A program made the translations under genes and the position numbers. The notes under the pieces were generated by a model. The model saw only the letters and a program-made list of their open reading frames with translations, did not search any database and was not told the DNA's origin. This document shows, one piece after another, positions 16,204 through 17,220 of a DNA stretch of 17,220 nt. This stretch comes from an uncultured Roseateles sp. (lineage in GTDB: Bacteria > Pseudomonadota > Gammaproteobacteria > Burkholderiales > Burkholderiaceae): the NCBI GenBank assembly GCA_946886855.1, contig CAMPJJ010000109.1, positions 1 to 17,220 of the forward strand, in the 5' to 3' direction. Each line of letters begins with the position of its first letter. Positions within the stretch are counted from its first letter, which is position 1.

Positions 16204-17220
16204 TCAGTGGCCGAGCGCGCGGGCCGTGAGCCATTTCTTGAGCGGGCCGGCGCGATCGACCAGGCGCAGGCCCTCGTTGCGGAGCCGGGCGAGGACCGGC
16301 GCCTGGCTGGCGAAGCCGCGCAGCAGGCCGTCCGTCAATTCGCCCATCGCCCAGGTCGGGGCGATGCGGGCGCGGGCGTAGCGGCGCAGCAGCTTCTCGT
16401 CGCCGAGGCTGCGCCAGGATTCGCGTCGCACGATGACGTCGACCAGCGCCTCCACGTCGGCCAGGCCGAGGTTCAGGCCCTGCCCCGCCAGCGGATGGAC
16501 CAGGTGCGCGGCATCGCCGAGCAGCACCCAGCCGGGACCGCACAGCGCGTCGGCGCGGCACAGCTGCAGCGGCCAGGCCTGGCGCTCGCCGGCGAGCTTC
16601 AGGGTGCCGGCGGCGCCGCCGGTGGCTTCGAGCAGCGCGGATTCGAATTCGGCCGGGCCGGCGGCCATCAGGCGGCGCGCCTCGTCCTTGGGCAGCGACC
16701 AGACCAGGCCGTAGCCGTGGCCGGGCTCGGGACGGTCGAAGGGCAGCAGCGCGAGCACGTCCGGCGAGCGGAACCACTGCCAGGCCTGGCCCTGGTGCGG
16801 CTTGCTCGCGATCAGCCGCGTGGCGACGCCCAGGTGGCCGTAGTCGTGGCGGTCGTAGTGCACGCCGAATTCCTGGGCGGCGCCGGTGTCGCGGCCTTCG
16901 CACAGGGCCTGCAGCGTGGCGGGGACCGGCTCGGTCACGCGCTGCACGTGCGGGGCGAAGCGCAGCGCGGCGTCGAGCTGCGTCTCGAGCGCGGCGGCGT
17001 CGACGATGTGGGCCAGTTCACCGGCGCCCTGCTGCCAGGCGCTGAAATGCAGCTCCGCGCCGGCGCGGTCGCCGTGGATGCGCATGTCGTGCACGGGGGT
17101 GCGGGCGTCCTCGGCCAGGCCTTCCCACACGCGCAGCCGGGTGAGCAGCGCGACCGAGGCCGCGTTGAGCGCATAGGCGCGCACGTCGGCGGTGGCGGCG
17201 GTGGCGGGGGCGGTCGGCCG
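16204..17220 (-). CDS. UbiH/UbiF/COQ6-family FAD monooxygenase, N-terminus outside window
   Basis: The C-terminal 338 residues of a flavin-dependent hydroxylase of the ubiquinone pathway group; the true start and FAD-binding GxGxxG are beyond position 17220. DVRAYALNAASVALL is the usual block after the first Rossmann region, HYDRHDYGHLGV is typical of the substrate domain, and GWVLLGDAAHLVHPLAGQGL with NLGLADVEAL is the second FAD-binding motif. The frame is open from the GTG-coded Val at 17184 to the edge, so that position is internal, not a start. The 12 residues before it (Pro/Ala/Thr-rich) look like a local insertion. Which ring position it hydroxylates (UbiH, UbiF or UbiI-like) cannot be told from this part. 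The next gene, dsbC, follows on the same strand. Confidence 0.9.
   Translation of the reverse strand, partial: RPTAPATAATADVRAYALNAASVALLTRLRVWEGLAEDARTPVHDMRIHGDRAGAELHFSAWQQGAGELAHIVDAAALETQLDAALRFAPHVQRVTEPVPATLQALCEGRDTGAAQEFGVHYDRHDYGHLGVATRLIASKPHQGQAWQWFRSPDVLALLPFDRPEPGHGYGLVWSLPKDEARRLMAAGPAEFESALLEATGGAAGTLKLAGERQAWPLQLCRADALCGPGWVLLGDAAHLVHPLAGQGLNLGLADVEALVDVIVRRESWRSLGDEKLLRRYARARIAPTWAMGELTDGLLRGFASQAPVLARLRNEGLRLVDRAGPLKKWLTARALGH

Noticed and set aside
15389..16903. N-terminal extension of DsbC (504 codons)
   Set aside because: The added part is Arg/Pro/Ala-rich shadow of the hydroxylase gene. The ATG at 16162 begins a proper signal peptide.

Overview
The window is high-GC chromosomal DNA with strongly biased codon use. 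Gene content (a DUF4148 protein, DUF3108 and DUF3429 proteins, an M61 peptidase beside dsbC and a UbiH-type hydroxylase) points to a betaproteobacterium of the order Burkholderiales, perhaps near Rubrivivax, Roseateles or Mitsuaria. That placement is inferred from protein types and gene order, not from a search.

Region 1 (23-8375, all minus strand) is a tightly packed surface-polysaccharide operon of eight genes, transcribed from about 8375 towards position 1 and probably continuing off the left edge. In transcription order: a WbpB/WlbA-type UDP-GlcNAc-uronate 3-dehydrogenase, a WbpD/WlbB-type N-acetyltransferase, a WbpE-type aminotransferase, a second left-handed beta-helix acetyltransferase, a second DegT/DnrJ-family aminotransferase, a Wzx-like flippase and two GT4 glycosyltransferases. 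The first three form the B-E-D section of the route to UDP-2,3-diacetamido-2,3-dideoxyglucuronic acid. The enzyme that makes the starting uronic acid (WbpA) is not in the window. The next acetyltransferase/aminotransferase pair suggests a second amino or acylated sugar. The flippase and glycosyltransferases would assemble and export the repeat unit. Most junctions are 4-nt start/stop overlaps, so the genes are probably translationally coupled.

Region 2 (8376-10237) holds lysS on the plus strand, divergent from the operon. The 53-bp gap between them is largely a perfect 13-bp inverted repeat. Downstream of lysS lie three tandem copies of a 16-bp unit and a strong bidirectional terminator, which separates lysS from a convergent gene.

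Region 3 (10238-12930, minus) carries a small secreted DUF4148 protein with two palindromes upstream, a REP-like GC-rich hairpin, an enoyl-CoA hydratase with its own promoter, and a membrane-anchored DUF3108 protein. Region 4 (12915-17220, minus) carries an M61 peptidase with a PDZ domain overlapping the DUF3108 gene, a DUF3429 membrane protein, a DsbC-type disulfide isomerase, and the C-terminal part of a UbiH/UbiF/COQ6-family FAD hydroxylase cut by the window edge. Short tandem repeats occupy two gaps here: a 12-bp repeat, and a 10/13-bp repeat that contains the dsbC stop codon.

I saw no rRNA, tRNA, CRISPR array, insertion sequence, phage gene or defence system. Nothing here is clearly a new biological system. 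The most interesting items are the lysS/polysaccharide intergenic palindrome, the palindromes upstream of the DUF4148 gene, the intergenic tandem repeats and the extra aminotransferase/acetyltransferase pair.
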